64,000 nucleotides of DNA from Lachnospiraceae bacterium. Its GTDB lineage: Bacteria > Bacillota > Clostridia > Lachnospirales > Lachnospiraceae. Made by a program: the position numbers and the translations under genes. Location: NCBI GenBank assembly GCA_022647575.1, contig JALCKY010000002.1, positions 452,917 through 516,916 of the forward strand. The letters are read 5' to 3'. Shown here in pieces: positions 43,256-52,827 of this stretch (positions are counted from its first letter, which is position 1; every line of letters begins with the position of its first letter). Below the pieces are notes generated by a model. The model searched no databases and was not told the DNA's origin. It saw only the letters and a program-made list of their open reading frames with translations.

Positions 43256-43345
43256 TCCCGCTTTTTTTCAGGTCCTCATACTTCGCGGAAAGATTCGGAT
43301 AGGAAGCTTTACGCATCACGGTAATTCGTACCCTATCATCATTTT
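43256..43345 (-). pseudogene. TIGR04076 gene 5' fragment
   Basis: Minus-strand frame RVRITVMRKASYPNLSAKYE and following matches the start of the gene at 23183 at most positions, then ends at the junction with the 113-bp repeat. The rest of that gene and the YjbR gene are missing. Confidence 0.65.
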
Positions 43346-43590
43346 TCTCTCTGAATACTTCTAAAATTCTGTAATTCAAAACGGTATTTCTGCTTCACTT
43401 CCGGATATTTTTCATGGTCCACTTCACTTAAGAACATCGCAAGCGGCCGGATCCAGAGGCTGCCGTCACCGTACAGTTTCCGGTAGACGACATATTCCTC
43501 CTCCGTCTCGGAATTCCTGGCGATATCCTCGACCAGATAATAATCACCTTTGAAATGACGATAGACCCGCTTCAATTCCAGCTTTCTCAT
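43339..43590 (-). CDS. DUF1653-family protein
   Basis: 83 residues from ATG 43590, overlapping the NERD gene stop by [44 protein letters not shown] are the DUF1653 signature (small beta-barrel of unknown role, present in many Bacillota). Last of the minus-strand defence-like cluster; the 3' end overlaps the TIGR04076 fragment by 7 bp. Confidence 0.8.
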   Translation of the reverse strand: MRKLELKRVYRHFKGDYYLVEDIARNSETEEEYVVYRKLYGDGSLWIRPLAMFLSEVDHEKYPEVKQKYRFELQNFRSIQREK

Positions 43591-44426
43591 TCTGTTTCTG
43601 CTCCCTCCGCATTCCTCGTATATCTGCATTTAGGGTAATTGCTGCAGCCATAAAATTTCCTGCCGGCATTTGCTCCCTGTCTTGCCATCCTTAAGATAAG
43701 TTTTCCGCCGCACTTTGGACAGACCAACAGATCCGGCATTTCACTATTTTCAGGTGCCGGCGATACCACAGCCGGTTTCTGCATCCCGCTCTGCACCGGT
43801 TTCTTATATTTTTCATTAATGTCTTCAATATGCTGCTCTTTCAGCGCCTGATCCGCATGCGTCAATATCTCAAGCTTTTCGTAGACTGCTGTCACCTCAT
43901 CCTCATCCAGGACGTCATCCGATTCATCCCAGATATTCCGGACAGTCGCGTAAAGCCTATCCCTTTTGATGACATGTATATCCGAGCTTTCCACCGTGAC
44001 CTTCTTCAATTCACATCTTTCGGAAAATGCAACAATGGAAAAGAGCGGAACCTTGCCGTCAAGATATTGTCTGAGCCATTTCAAATGCGTGCGATTCTGC
44101 AGGATCGGATTATAGAATCTGTTCTTTTTCCGGTTCGGCAGCATCACCGTCCAATAGGCTGATTTCTCATCTCCAAAGACCCAACCTGAATAATTCTTGC
44201 TTTCGATGACAAAAATCCCCTTCCGGCAAATGAACACGACATCAATTTCGGAAGTCTCTCCATTTGTCTTCGGCACATACAGATTTCGCAGCACTTTTCC
44301 GCTGCGTCCGAAGAGCTTCACAAGATTCAGTTCGCGTTCTGTCAGCTTCTCTCCGCGGCAGCCAACCCAATTGGCATCAAAGATCTCATCAAGAAGCCTG
44401 TCAATCAGACCTTTAGACATAGGCAT
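43587..44426 (-). CDS. NERD-domain nuclease-like protein with topoisomerase-type zinc ribbon
   Basis: 279 residues. N-terminal NERD domain ([33 protein letters not shown] with the E-x-D...E-x-K nuclease pattern), C-terminal zinc finger [11 protein letters not shown]…[13 protein letters not shown] of the topoisomerase-1 type. NERD proteins are thought to be DNA-processing nucleases. 18 bp after the methyltransferase gene in a coupled cluster. Confidence 0.85.
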   Translation of the reverse strand: MPMSKGLIDRLLDEIFDANWVGCRGEKLTERELNLVKLFGRSGKVLRNLYVPKTNGETSEIDVVFICRKGIFVIESKNYSGWVFGDEKSAYWTVMLPNRKKNRFYNPILQNRTHLKWLRQYLDGKVPLFSIVAFSERCELKKVTVESSDIHVIKRDRLYATVRNIWDESDDVLDEDEVTAVYEKLEILTHADQALKEQHIEDINEKYKKPVQSGMQKPAVVSPAPENSEMPDLLVCPKCGGKLILRMARQGANAGRKFYGCSNYPKCRYTRNAEGAETE

Positions 44427-44443
44427 CTTCTACAATAATAAAC

Positions 44444-45034
44444 TTATGATTTTTTTAAAATTGCATTCAGCCATTTTTCTTCCGCCCGTTCCGGCCGCAC
44501 GTCTCCGGTAATCCAGGTTTCTTCGATTACAAGATTCCCACAGCGGTCGGTCAGCTGCTTAAGAGAGTCTTTCGTCAGATCCAGAAAATAACGGTCATTC
44601 CGTTCACCTTCAAAATTTCCATACTTAAATGAAACATACAGATAGCCACCCGTTTTCAATGCTGTCGCCATTTTTACAAATACAGCTGCAAGTTCTTCCC
44701 TTGGCAGATGAAGGAGCGATGCACAGGCCCAGATGCCATTATATTGTTCCCTGACATTTAAATCCTGAAAGCGCATGCATTTAACTGAAATTCCTGTATT
44801 CTTCGAAGCGATCCTGCAGAGCTCTTCTGATCCGTCAATTGCATCCATGCAGTATCCAGCCTCCAAAAATGCTTTCGTATCGCGTCCGGAACCACAGCCG
44901 AAATCAAGGATATAATCACCCGGTTCGAGATGCTTTAAAAATTTCATGCGTAAATCAGACACATTCGCCGAAAATGTATCAGTGCTGTATTCTTCCGCTT
45001 TCTTGTTATAATATTCAATCGTTTTGTTATTCAT
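44444..45034 (-). CDS. SAM-dependent class I methyltransferase
   Basis: 196 residues from ATG 45034, overlapping the HNH-gene stop by eight bases (ATGAATAA). Motif I ILDFGCGSGRDTKAF, AIDGSEELCRIA, then ASLLHLPREELAAVF. No DNA-recognition domain, so it resembles small-molecule or tellurite-type (TehB/UbiE-like) methyltransferases more than restriction-modification enzymes. Coupling to a nuclease gene is noteworthy. Confidence 0.85.
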   Translation of the reverse strand: MNNKTIEYYNKKAEEYSTDTFSANVSDLRMKFLKHLEPGDYILDFGCGSGRDTKAFLEAGYCMDAIDGSEELCRIASKNTGISVKCMRFQDLNVREQYNGIWACASLLHLPREELAAVFVKMATALKTGGYLYVSFKYGNFEGERNDRYFLDLTKDSLKQLTDRCGNLVIEETWITGDVRPERAEEKWLNAILKKS

Positions 45035-46163
45035 ATTTCCATTCTGCGAAGCCAAGATTTTTCGCGCTCTGATAAGAAGGTTTCACGATCAGAGAGAGTT
45101 CTTTTTCAAATGCTTCCCTCTCTATCCCCGGCGCGTATAATTTCTCCCGGACTTCATCACTGTTCACGTGTTCCTTTTCACATTTATCGAACACCGTCCT
45201 GATGTGTTCATTCTCCCATATGGCGCAGTAAGATTTATATTCTTCTTCGCAGAGCAGCGGAAAGAAATGCTTCCAGTTGGGGAGATTGTTTCCTTTGCTG
45301 CTGTTGATGCTCTTTGTTGTCGGTACCAGATCCCAGAGCTCATCATGGGCGACATACGACCATGGCACAAAATGATCCAGTGAAATCTTATTCCCATCAA
45401 TAATTTCCATATCATGTGCATAAATATTTCGGATTCTGCAGTGCTCAGCGACAGCCCTCCAGAAATTCTTAGCCTTCTCCATTTTTCTCTCCGTCGGAGG
45501 CTTCAGCTTGTCAGAAATGCCCGGTACACTGGGGTTGCGTTTCTGCAGATAGCATACCAGATTGTAATTGATCCAGCCGGAGATGATTGCCTGGTTCCGC
45601 GTCAGATAATCCATCCAGTCTTTTTGGATATGGATGGTCCGGTCAAGTCCGCTCTCTTCGCCGAAATGATAAATGACAGAGGGATTCAGGTTAACCCGTG
45701 TGATGACATCCTTCGTGCTGCCCCAGACACTTCCTTTGACGTCATGAAGAAACGGAGCCTGCAGACGATAAGGCACCATGTTGGTTAATGTCGTTTCATA
45801 CTTCTTCAGCCTCTTCGACATCTCACCCTTTTTCGTATCAGAATCATTTTCAGCTAATACAAGAAACTCGTGAATTTTCCGCGGTTCCGCTGAAGCGGTC
45901 AGTCCGCTCTCTCCCTGAAGGTCCAGTACAAGTTTTTCCAGTGTATCCATCGGGCCAAGATTCAGATGGTATTCGGATACCATATACCAGGCTTCCGTAA
46001 TCATATGGTGAATGATTTCGCTGAATGTTGCTGATTCTTTTCCGTTCATGGCAAAATCAAGAACGCCTTTAAACCAAAATATTTTATACGACTCGCTCAT
46101 GTCGTTAAAAATCCTGGAGAAAGACTGGATTGGAAGAGCTGAACTCTCCGGAAGATTTATCAT
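45027..46163 (-). CDS. HNH endonuclease-domain protein
   Basis: 378 residues from ATG 46163, eight bases after GGAGG. The ~260 N-terminal residues have no recognised domain (mostly helical). The HNH part is KISLDHFVPWSYVAHDELWD followed by VPTTKSINSSKGNNLP: catalytic His in DHFVPWS, then Asn/Lys-rich ending. Likely a nucleic-acid cutter in defence. 3' end coupled to the methyltransferase. Confidence 0.8.
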   Translation of the reverse strand: MINLPESSALPIQSFSRIFNDMSESYKIFWFKGVLDFAMNGKESATFSEIIHHMITEAWYMVSEYHLNLGPMDTLEKLVLDLQGESGLTASAEPRKIHEFLVLAENDSDTKKGEMSKRLKKYETTLTNMVPYRLQAPFLHDVKGSVWGSTKDVITRVNLNPSVIYHFGEESGLDRTIHIQKDWMDYLTRNQAIISGWINYNLVCYLQKRNPSVPGISDKLKPPTERKMEKAKNFWRAVAEHCRIRNIYAHDMEIIDGNKISLDHFVPWSYVAHDELWDLVPTTKSINSSKGNNLPNWKHFFPLLCEEEYKSYCAIWENEHIRTVFDKCEKEHVNSDEVREKLYAPGIEREAFEKELSLIVKPSYQSAKNLGFAEWKYE

Positions 46164-46201
46164 GATTTCTTCCTCCAAACTTCAATGCGTTTGATAAATC
46201 T

Positions 46202-46327
46202 CTAAGATTCCGAAGGCCTCTGATCGACTGATTTGCCGATTATCAAGGTCAAATATAAAATAATACTGCTAATCCACTGCTGCAACACAGACATATCAAC
46301 CGCTTTTTGAAAAATCAGATTCTCCAT
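46202..46327 (-). CDS. Possible 41-aa membrane peptide
   Basis: ATG 46327 begins one base after the Nudix stop; the frame encodes one hydrophobic segment (WISSIILYLTLIIG). There is no clear ribosome site, so it may be non-coding. Listed because it fills the Nudix-HNH gap of an otherwise compact cluster. Confidence 0.25.
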   Translation of the reverse strand: MENLIFQKAVDMSVLQQWISSIILYLTLIIGKSVDQRPSES

Positions 46328-46328
46328 A

Positions 46329-46718
46329 CTATTCTTCAAGTGCTTTCAATTTTTCTATAATGGTCAAATCCGCCGGCAGCCAGTCGACACTATCTAGGTT
46401 CTCTTTTGTCAGCCATTTTGCTGCTTCATGTTCTTTTAGAACCAGCGAGCCGGACCGGATTGTGCAAAGATAACAACCCATACTCAAATGGAATTCAGGA
46501 TAATCGTATTCGATGATATCAAATAAATCCCCTACCTCAATATCAGTTTCTAATTCCTCACGAATCTCTCTCCTCAAAGCCTCCTGCGGTGTCTCTCCTT
46601 GCTCTATTTTTCCGCCTGGGAATTCCCAGCCATCTTTAAAAGCACCATATCCCCGTTGAGTAGCAAAAATTTTTCCATCATGTTTAATAATAGCTGCCAC
46701 GACTTTTACTATTTTCAT
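46329..46718 (-). CDS. Nudix hydrolase (MutT-like)
   Basis: 129 residues. Nudix box GGKIEQGETPQEALRREIRE followed by ELET, with all Glu of the motif. Close to 8-oxo-dGTP diphosphatases. It starts one base after the helicase stop TAA, with GGGAGAG inside the helicase end, so translation is coupled. Helicase-DUF3427 plus Nudix is a recurring pair in bacteria (from memory), suggesting a joint nucleotide/DNA function. Confidence 0.9.
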   Translation of the reverse strand: MKIVKVVAAIIKHDGKIFATQRGYGAFKDGWEFPGGKIEQGETPQEALRREIREELETDIEVGDLFDIIEYDYPEFHLSMGCYLCTIRSGSLVLKEHEAAKWLTKENLDSVDWLPADLTIIEKLKALEE

Positions 46719-46719
46719 C

Positions 46720-49635
46720 TTACTCTCCCATCAGATACGCATAGATGTCATCTCTCACCGGCACATCCATATGATACTCTATTTCAAATGCATCATCATG
46801 TGTCGCTTCCATCTGCACCGGCTGCGGATCTCCTACTGTTTTCATTTCACCAAGGAAATAAAACTCCTTCGCTTCCTGATCATCCTTATTTTTCCGAATA
46901 AATAGGTATATTCTGTTGTCTTTATCTTCAGGCATTCTCTTGAAAATATGATTGGCATCGGCCGAATCCGTTTTTCTTGGATGCTTTGAAAGTGCAATCA
47001 ATTCGTTTGAGGAAATGAATCTGTCTTCATAGGCAATCGCATTTTCTGCTTTTTCGTAATTAATAAATACCGGCAAAGTCTTCGTTTCCCTGTCATAGAA
47101 ATAACCACCGATATTTTGCGCATTCATGTTTACTTTCCAATTAAGCAATCGGCATACATCTTCATAAGTATATTTTTGATATAACTGCAGTGCTGTATCA
47201 TGATACCGTTCACCGTAAAACTGCTGATTTCTCAAGATTCCGAAATCCAGCAACTCCCTCACCTGTCTGCAGAATTCCTCATCCTTCAAAAGCTCTGAAA
47301 AATGCTCTGTGATACGATAGCCACCATTCTCACCTTTTTCAATGAAAACACAGCTTCTATATTTCTCTTTCTCAGCTTCTTTACCGAAACCATTTGTTAA
47401 AACACGAACCGCCGACGCTTCTTCCAGTGCCGAAACCTGCATGCCGATTAATTCATTAATACGAATATAATAGGTTTTCATGCGGTCATGAAATGCAATC
47501 AGATGGTTCAGAATTTTCAGTTCATCCGCACGTTTTCCTTTGGCAAGTTTCCGGCATATAAACTCAAGGTCTGCTGCTTTTTCTTTCGAAAATCTCACTT
47601 TATATTCCGGTTCGTACTTTGCCAGAAAAGCATAATAGGATCCACATTTATCAAACACTTTTGTGATATCGATTGCTCCGTATATATCAAAATCCAGTAC
47701 CGATGGAATATGTCCCAATTTATATTTCAGATTCTGATAAGATTCTTTAATCAGTCTCAGATCATTTGTTTTTGCATGGTCAATGGAAGAGTATATCTTC
47801 TTCCTGGCAATCTCATCGAAATGGATACTGGAACTTCCCGGAATGATTCTTGTACCTTCCGCCACATACCTGCGCATATTGTCTTTGTTATAGGAGCGAT
47901 CACCTGACAACGCAACCGGAATCATATAGTTCTCTTCATAATTCCCGATAAAGTCGAGAACAACAACGAATTCTTTATGATCAGCTTTTCTCAGACCTCG
48001 TCCCAATTGCTGGATAAAGATAATCGGGCTTTGCGTAGGCCGCAACATAATAATTTGATTGATTTCGGGGATATCGACTCCCTCATTAAAAATATCCACC
48101 GTAAAAATATACTGAAGATAATCATCTCTGTCATCGCTTACCAGACGGTTAATACATTCTTCTCTTTTTTCCTGGCTGTCATCCCCGCATACGAATTCAG
48201 AGCGGACACCATGTTCATTGAATAATTCCGCCAGTCTACCTGCTTCTTCCTTTCGACTGCAGAAAATCAAACCTTTAACGCGACTGCCGCTATATCCATA
48301 GTAATCCGCTTTCTCTAAAATATAGCGAACACGCTCTTCAGTAACAAGGTGATTGAAATCTGTTTTATCATCAATTTCTTTCCCATCTACTTTCAGATCC
48401 GTTATTCCAAAATAGTGGAACGGACAAAGCAGATTCTCTTCCATTGCCTGCTGCAGACGTATTTCATATGCGATATTGTGATCAAACAGTTTATAAATAT
48501 CGTAGCCATCTGTCCTGTCCGGACTAGCAGTCATACCTAGCCAAAACTCGGGATGGAAATAATTCATGATACGTCGATAGCTTTCGGCTCCTGCCCTATG
48601 GGCCTCATCAATTACAATGAAATTAAATTCGTCCGGTGTAAAAACACGGTATATTTCCGGTTTTGACAAAGTCTGAATCGTCGAGAAAACAAAGTCCTTA
48701 TCAGTTTCTTTTTCATTTCCTGTCAAAAGTCCGAATGTTTTTGTTTTTCCAAAAACACGCTGATAGCTTTCTATAGCCTGTCTGTCAATCTGTGCCCGAT
48801 GAACAACAAAAAGGACTTTCTTCGGATTTTCTTCTCTCAATGCAAAAGCAGAGGCATAGGTCTTTCCTGTCCCAGTTGCTGAAATTAACAGAGCTTTATC
48901 CTTGCCAGCTTCTCGTATTTTTGTCAAATTTTCAATAAAGCCCAATTGCATCGAATTTGGCTTTAATTTATATTGTTCCAGTGAAATAACTTCCTGCTGC
49001 CTTGCGATTTCGCGTTGCTGATGAACTGTTTTATAGAGGAGCATATATTGATCAATCATCTCCTCATAACTTTGAGCACAGCTATCATTCCACATGGAAT
49101 TAAATTCATCCAGAATATCTTTTACAAATTCTCCATTTTCCGTCGAAACCAGTTCTGTATTCCATTCTTTATTTGTTGTCAAAGCACGACCGGTAATGTT
49201 GCTGCTGCCGACAATAATGCGATAAATTCCATCCTTTTGAAAAACGTACCCTTTGGTATGAAAGCCTGGTCCTTTTTCTTCTTCATCAACATGGTATATT
49301 CGAAGTTCAATATTCTTAAGATCATGTAATTTTTTCAGGACAACGGGGTCCGTCATAACCTTGTAATCAGTAGTAAGTATTTTCCCCTGGATCTGTTTCT
49401 GTTCAAGTTCCTTGAGAGTCTGAAGAAGTGGTTCGATGCCGCCCTGCGTAATAAAAGCGACACTGATTAAAAATGAATCACACGAAAGAAGCTCATCTTC
49501 TATCGAAGATAAGACTTTCTTCCCTACCATGGCGTTGTTTGTAATTAGCTGCGGTTTATACGCAAGATTTGATTCAATCCTTCTATCAATAAAAGCCGTT
49601 TCAACAGCATTACGTATTTCCTGCTCATACCCCAT
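46720..49635 (-). CDS. PLD-nuclease/superfamily II helicase/DUF3427 protein
   Basis: 971 residues. N-terminal phospholipase-D-type nuclease (FHTKGY His126/Lys128, then IIVGSSNITG), helicase core with Walker A ISATGTGKTY (~251-260), Walker B VIDEAH (~341-346), motif VI QQLGRGLRKADHK, and a ~300-residue C-terminal DUF3427 region (GGYFYDRETKTLPVFINYEK; LYLFIRKNKDD-like end). A restriction- or repair-type DNA translocase/nuclease. First gene of the minus-strand cluster 49.6-43.3 kb. Confidence 0.9.
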   Translation of the reverse strand: MGYEQEIRNAVETAFIDRRIESNLAYKPQLITNNAMVGKKVLSSIEDELLSCDSFLISVAFITQGGIEPLLQTLKELEQKQIQGKILTTDYKVMTDPVVLKKLHDLKNIELRIYHVDEEEKGPGFHTKGYVFQKDGIYRIIVGSSNITGRALTTNKEWNTELVSTENGEFVKDILDEFNSMWNDSCAQSYEEMIDQYMLLYKTVHQQREIARQQEVISLEQYKLKPNSMQLGFIENLTKIREAGKDKALLISATGTGKTYASAFALREENPKKVLFVVHRAQIDRQAIESYQRVFGKTKTFGLLTGNEKETDKDFVFSTIQTLSKPEIYRVFTPDEFNFIVIDEAHRAGAESYRRIMNYFHPEFWLGMTASPDRTDGYDIYKLFDHNIAYEIRLQQAMEENLLCPFHYFGITDLKVDGKEIDDKTDFNHLVTEERVRYILEKADYYGYSGSRVKGLIFCSRKEEAGRLAELFNEHGVRSEFVCGDDSQEKREECINRLVSDDRDDYLQYIFTVDIFNEGVDIPEINQIIMLRPTQSPIIFIQQLGRGLRKADHKEFVVVLDFIGNYEENYMIPVALSGDRSYNKDNMRRYVAEGTRIIPGSSSIHFDEIARKKIYSSIDHAKTNDLRLIKESYQNLKYKLGHIPSVLDFDIYGAIDITKVFDKCGSYYAFLAKYEPEYKVRFSKEKAADLEFICRKLAKGKRADELKILNHLIAFHDRMKTYYIRINELIGMQVSALEEASAVRVLTNGFGKEAEKEKYRSCVFIEKGENGGYRITEHFSELLKDEEFCRQVRELLDFGILRNQQFYGERYHDTALQLYQKYTYEDVCRLLNWKVNMNAQNIGGYFYDRETKTLPVFINYEKAENAIAYEDRFISSNELIALSKHPRKTDSADANHIFKRMPEDKDNRIYLFIRKNKDDQEAKEFYFLGEMKTVGDPQPVQMEATHDDAFEIEYHMDVPVRDDIYAYLMGE

Positions 49636-49766
49636 TTTTATCCCTCACTTCAATAAAATTCTATCACCGATTATTTCAATAAAAAAGGTATTTTGCTTTT
49701 AAACACAAATTAAAATATCATTTTTATCTATGGTATACTTATAAAAACGAAATATGAGGGCCCCCA

Positions 49767-50165
49767 ATGAATAGAAATGTTCGTTACGTCTTAGTTGAAG
49801 GTGCATGTTTAATCATCGCTATAATTGGCATTCTCTATATTGTTTCGCGAGTAACTGCTGATTATACAAAGAAATCCACTGTATCGGTTACAGTGGAATC
49901 TGCTGCCTCTTCCATTATGCTAAACTATGAGGCGGATTTCTCTGCCGGCTCATACCAGGTCGGCAAAGATCTGCCCTCCGGGACATATGATATTACACTT
50001 GTAAGTGGTAACGGAAATGTAGTAGCTGTTTCCAGCGGGCTTAATACAGTTTTCGGAACATCAACTGATAGTTATATCAGTGAATATAAAGGTATTAAAC
50101 TGCTAGAAAATGATACCCTTCTGCTAACGCAGGATGTTATTGTACATTTAAAGGCAACTGCTTGA
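49767..50165 (+). CDS. Secreted/anchored protein with YxVGKDLPSGTY motif
   Basis: 132 residues, TGAGGGCCCC before ATG. One N-terminal helix (~7-28), then a Thr/Ser region and a beta-rich outer domain with AGSYQVGKDLPSGTYDITLVSGNG, a motif seen in many uncharacterised surface proteins of Bacillota. Possible promoter TATACT at 49733-49738. Role unknown. Confidence 0.65.
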   Translation: MNRNVRYVLVEGACLIIAIIGILYIVSRVTADYTKKSTVSVTVESAASSIMLNYEADFSAGSYQVGKDLPSGTYDITLVSGNGNVVAVSSGLNTVFGTSTDSYISEYKGIKLLENDTLLLTQDVIVHLKATA

Positions 50166-50620
50166 TACTCTGTCCCCTGCTATTGTGGCAAACCAGCAAA
50201 AAATCTTTTTCCATCCGTTTTAAAAAGAAACGATTCCGATACGTCTCCGGGGTTTGACCCCCGGACACTTAATTAAAAATCTAATAAAACAGGGGGTTTG
50301 TGGCGCCGTCAAAATCAAGTGCAACATTAGTAACTAGTTAAATTAATCAACCATCAAACAAAAGTTCAAAGGAAAATCAATCAAGTATCTGATTTAATAT
50401 TCATTAATATCTATTTTAGATTTTTGTGCTTTTGCATTTTTTTCTAATATATATCGGGCAAAAATCCCAGCATTAATGAAAGACATTCATCAAAAGATCA
50501 TTGCAGAGCGTTCATTCGGCTTTAATTTATATTTTGCTTTTTATAACCACAAGTGGCACAGATCTCTCCATCACCGAAAATCGTAAAAAAGAGTGAATCG
50601 AGTAAGCGAAATAATGGGTT
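50166..50620. other. Gene-poor 455-bp stretch, possible mobile-element relic
   Basis: No supported gene. It contains a CCGGGG/CCCCGG hairpin (~50249-50266), a GTTGCACTTGATTTTGACGG-type sequence (minus strand, ~50309-50329) reminiscent of IS30-family ends, and on the minus strand near 50525-50590 a frame ending GDGEICATCGYKK, likely the tail of a zinc-ribbon gene. None is enough for a call. Confidence 0.25.
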
Positions 50621-50896
50621 TTACAAGTAAATTTCATTTAAAATATCATTTTCATCAAAATTGAAATGGGGATTATTTTTCAGAGCCAAACCAAATGCCG
50701 GTCTGTGCATTATCTCAGTCGCTTTTTTTGAACCTTTCCAAATCTCAAAAGTGTCAAACTCTTCTTTTGTAATTCTATGATATTCAGGTGCATTCACAGC
50801 CCCGGTAAGAATCTCCATAGCATATAGTTTATCGGAGAATTTACCAACCGACACCCAATTTCCGATTTTCAGTCGTTTATAGTCTTTATAATTCAT
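50621..50896 (-). CDS. 91-aa protein of unknown function
   Basis: AGGATGACG before ATG 50896. KIGNWVSVGKFSDKLYAMEI, then EYHRITKEEFDTFEIW and an acidic C-terminus (NFDENDILNEIYL). No signal peptide or membrane segment. Not recognised; the length and ribosome site support coding. Confidence 0.5.
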   Translation of the reverse strand: MNYKDYKRLKIGNWVSVGKFSDKLYAMEILTGAVNAPEYHRITKEEFDTFEIWKGSKKATEIMHRPAFGLALKNNPHFNFDENDILNEIYL

Positions 50897-50915
50897 AACT
50901 CGTCATCCTATTCTT

Positions 50916-51071
50916 TTATGAGGCAATCCTTTTTTCAAGCTTGAATGCCTTCCTGCAGTCCTCCGGGAATACAATTTTCCTTCTCTGCTGCCTTTCGTCG
51001 CCGTCGAAGAAGCCAAGATGATATTTGCTGTAATCCTCGACCTGCAGGGTTTCCGCCAGTGTTATCTGCAT
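50916..51071 (-). pseudogene. 51-aa C-terminal fragment of unknown protein
   Basis: Frame ETLQVEDYSKYHLGFFDGDE then KIVFPEDCRKAFKLEKRI looks like the end of a larger protein. No ribosome site before ATG 51071 and it starts within 18 bp of the glycerate-kinase stop, so it is probably a truncated gene. Confidence 0.35.
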
Positions 51072-51088
51072 TATTTTGCAGATAATAT

Positions 51089-52321
51089 TTACCGTTTAAT
51101 CAGGATAACCGATAAATCATTCACGTTCGTTCCGGTCGGCCCTGTAATAATGAGGCCATCGCTTTTCTGCAGTCCGTTATATGCATCGTTCTCTTCCAAT
51201 ATCTTATATATGAGCAAACCCTTCTGAGCCAGCAGGGCTTTCGTATTTTCGTCTGTATATCCTCCGGCGGCATCAGTGGGACCATCTGTCCCATCGGAAC
51301 CGATGCTGAAGACAGCCGTATTATAACAGATATCAAGATGTTCCGCCGCACTGAGTGCGAGCTCCTGATTCCGTCCTCCCCTCCCATGGCCTTTTAAATG
51401 GACGATTGTTTCACCGCCGGCAATATAGGCCGTACTCCTCTTCACGTTTTGATGGCTCAGGGCAATATCACCCATGAACGCGCCTGCTTCCCGCGCCTCA
51501 CAATCCAGATGGTCGGTGAGAAATACCGTTTCATACCCGCAATCACCGGCTGCTTTTTCTGCGGCACGGCATAGTTCCCGAACGCTTCCGGTTATAACCG
51601 TTTCAACATTTGTCAATACTTTAGGCGTTTCCTGCCTGAGCAGTTCTTTTGCATGATCTGTCAGTATCAGATGATATTTTTTCACAATGGCAAACGCGTC
51701 TTCTTTAGTAGAGGAGTCTGGATATGCCGGACCCGATGCAATCATGTCCAATGGGTCTCCCAGAATATCGCTTAAGACAATACAGTATACTTTAGCAGGA
51801 CTGCAAAGTTCTGCAAAGCGTCCGCCCTTTACCGCTGAAAGCCTTTTGCGTATGGTATTCATTTCCGTTATATCCGCACCGGATGCAAGCAGCTGCTTTG
51901 TGATACCCTGCAGCTCCTCTCCGGAAATCAGCGGCTTTTCAAAGAGTGCCGAGCCACCGCCGGAAAGAAGAAACAGAACCGTATCCTGTTCCTTTAGTCC
52001 CTGAACAGAATCCAGCGCTGCCTGCGTTGCAATAAACGAATTTTCATCCGGGACCGGATGGCCTGCTTCAAAGCATCTGTAGTTCGCAATAGCCCCCTTT
52101 ACGTGTTCATACTTTGTTACCACCACACCTGAGCGGATACGACTTCCCAGCGTGCGGTCCGCTGCCTGCGCCATTTGCCAGGCGGCTTTCCCCGCTGCAA
52201 CAAGACGCAGTTCTCCGGTTCCGAAATCCTTTCCTTTGAGTGCCTTTGATGTTGCTTTATCCGGAAGCACTGTACTGATGGACTCTTTTATAATAAAATC
52301 CGCATCTTCCCTGAGTGTCAT
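51089..52321 (-). CDS. Glycerate kinase, type 2 (MOFRL)
   Basis: 410 residues from ATG 52321 (GGAGAACGGAGAG upstream). DUF4147 N-domain (VAAGKAAWQMAQAADRTLGS; EAGHPVPDENSFIATQAAL; LFLLSGGGSALFEKP) and MOFRL C-domain (GGETIVHLKGHGRGGRNQEL; SIGSDGTDGPTDAAGG). Phosphorylates D-glycerate to 2-phosphoglycerate. Shares strand and terminator with the truncated DapA-family gene upstream, pointing to a lost sugar-acid pathway. Confidence 0.9.
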   Translation of the reverse strand: MTLREDADFIIKESISTVLPDKATSKALKGKDFGTGELRLVAAGKAAWQMAQAADRTLGSRIRSGVVVTKYEHVKGAIANYRCFEAGHPVPDENSFIATQAALDSVQGLKEQDTVLFLLSGGGSALFEKPLISGEELQGITKQLLASGADITEMNTIRKRLSAVKGGRFAELCSPAKVYCIVLSDILGDPLDMIASGPAYPDSSTKEDAFAIVKKYHLILTDHAKELLRQETPKVLTNVETVITGSVRELCRAAEKAAGDCGYETVFLTDHLDCEAREAGAFMGDIALSHQNVKRSTAYIAGGETIVHLKGHGRGGRNQELALSAAEHLDICYNTAVFSIGSDGTDGPTDAAGGYTDENTKALLAQKGLLIYKILEENDAYNGLQKSDGLIITGPTGTNVNDLSVILIKR

Positions 52322-52444
52322 AGGACTCTCCGTTCTCCTTTTTCTGATAATTATTATTTTTGCCGCCTGTCTTTCCGGTATCTTCATTCAGCATATATCC
52401 AGTGGTACTTTACAGACAGGTGCAAGAAAGGTTTCGTTATCCAG

Positions 52445-52482
52445 AAAAGGGCCGCTTCCGAAACCGGAACCGGCCCTTTCTA
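52445..52482. terminator. Terminator between DapA fragment and glycerate kinase
   Basis: AAAGGGCCG (52446-52454) with CGGCCCTTT (52471-52479) around a 16-nt loop; T/A-rich on both sides, so it can act both ways. The glycerate kinase must have its own promoter beyond it. Confidence 0.7.
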
Positions 52483-52531
52483 TTTTATAACAAATCATTT
52501 TAATTGTCAGTCAACCGCTTTAAAATAAATT

Positions 52532-52822
52532 TCAGATCAGGTCGGCTTCCTTCATTGTTTTTCTGAATCCTTCGGTCGCTTTCCCTTCCGGTGTCGGAAG
52601 ACTCGGCTTATAAGGCGATCCCACATCCTGACCGCGCAGGTTTGCCATATCTTTTGCAGCTACCGGGAAGCTTGCCGCATCCATGGACATTCTCACAGGA
52701 TTTAACTTGAACTGTGCTTCCAGTGATCCTTTGAGATCTCCCGCCATAAATTTGTTGTAGATGTCCGTAATCAGTTCCGGCATGAAATTGCCGGCTGTGC
52801 ATACGCCGCCTACTGCACCATG
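52532..52822 (-). pseudogene. DapA/NanA-family aldolase, C-terminal ~95 residues only
   Basis: GAVGGVCTAGNFMPELITDI, then PVRMSMDAASFPVAAKDMAN, VGSPYKPSLPTPEGKATEG is the end of a dihydrodipicolinate-synthase/N-acetylneuraminate-lyase family enzyme. The catalytic Lys and N-terminal two-thirds are absent; at ~52822 it meets the integrase fragment, so an insertion event cut the gene. Likely a 2-keto-acid aldolase partner of the glycerate kinase. Confidence 0.75.
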
Positions 52823-52827
52823 GCAGA

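Noticed and set aside
50249-50270. Terminator or tRNA-like hairpin CCGGGG-tttga-CCCCGG
   Set aside because: No T-run follows and no tRNA arms; kept only as part of a possible mobile-element relic.
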